Source: Vulcanimicrobiota bacterium | Lineage (GTDB): Bacteria; Vulcanimicrobiota; Vulcanimicrobiia; Vulcanimicrobiales; Vulcanimicrobiaceae | Length of the DNA: 6,126 nt | Reading direction: 5' to 3' | Assembly (NCBI GenBank): GCA_014304965.1 | Contig: JACRTZ010000242.1 | Span: 1-6,126, forward strand | Shown here: piece by piece, positions 6,121-6,126 of the stretch | How positions within the stretch are numbered: position 1 is the first letter of the stretch | Layout of the letters: every line of letters begins with the position of its first letter | Position numbers and translations under genes: made by a program | Notes under the pieces: model-generated | Told to the model about the DNA's origin: nothing | Seen by the model: only the letters and a program-made list of their open reading frames with translations | Databases searched by the model: none

Positions 6121-6126
6121 GCGGCG

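Overview
This is a high-GC, gene-dense bacterial window with every recognisable gene on the + strand. I judged GC by eye and did not count it. The six genes are packed end to end: neighbours overlap by 1 or 4 nt or lie 4, 5 or 27 nt apart, so they look like one transcription unit. I saw no RNA gene, CRISPR array, insertion sequence, convincing promoter or terminator, and no non-coding stretch longer than about 50 nt. The composition and gene types fit a GC-rich environmental bacterium. I cannot place the phylum; something like Eremiobacterota is only a guess.

Layout: (1) 48-1640, a secreted PBP4-type (peptidase S13) D-alanyl-D-alanine carboxypeptidase with all its active-site motifs. (2) 1640-3136, a polytopic membrane protein resembling the GT-C/GT87 (DUF2029) glycosyltransferases. 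(3) 3164-4135, GDP-mannose 4,6-dehydratase (gmd), starting at a TTG with a good ribosome binding site. (4) 4141-5076, a GDP-4-keto-6-deoxymannose reductase (rmd-like). (5) 5073-5675, an isoprenylcysteine methyltransferase-family membrane protein whose frame is cut by one in-frame TAA. (6) 5680-6120, the N-terminal half of a cation diffusion facilitator (CDF) metal transporter, ended by a TGA where the family normally continues.

Genes 1-4 form a coherent envelope group. Gmd and Rmd together would convert GDP-D-mannose to GDP-D-rhamnose. The GT-C-like protein could transfer a lipid-linked sugar across or at the membrane, and the PBP4 homologue trims peptidoglycan in the periplasm. Genes 5 and 6 are less clearly tied to this theme.

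The main anomaly is that the last two genes each contain a stop codon exactly where the family alignment expects a sense codon (GAA to TAA in one, probably CGA to TGA in the other), with the reading frame otherwise intact. The explanation could be decay of this end of the operon, base errors in the assembly, or translation of split products. Wholesale codon reassignment is unlikely because TAA, TGA and TAG all end other genes here normally.
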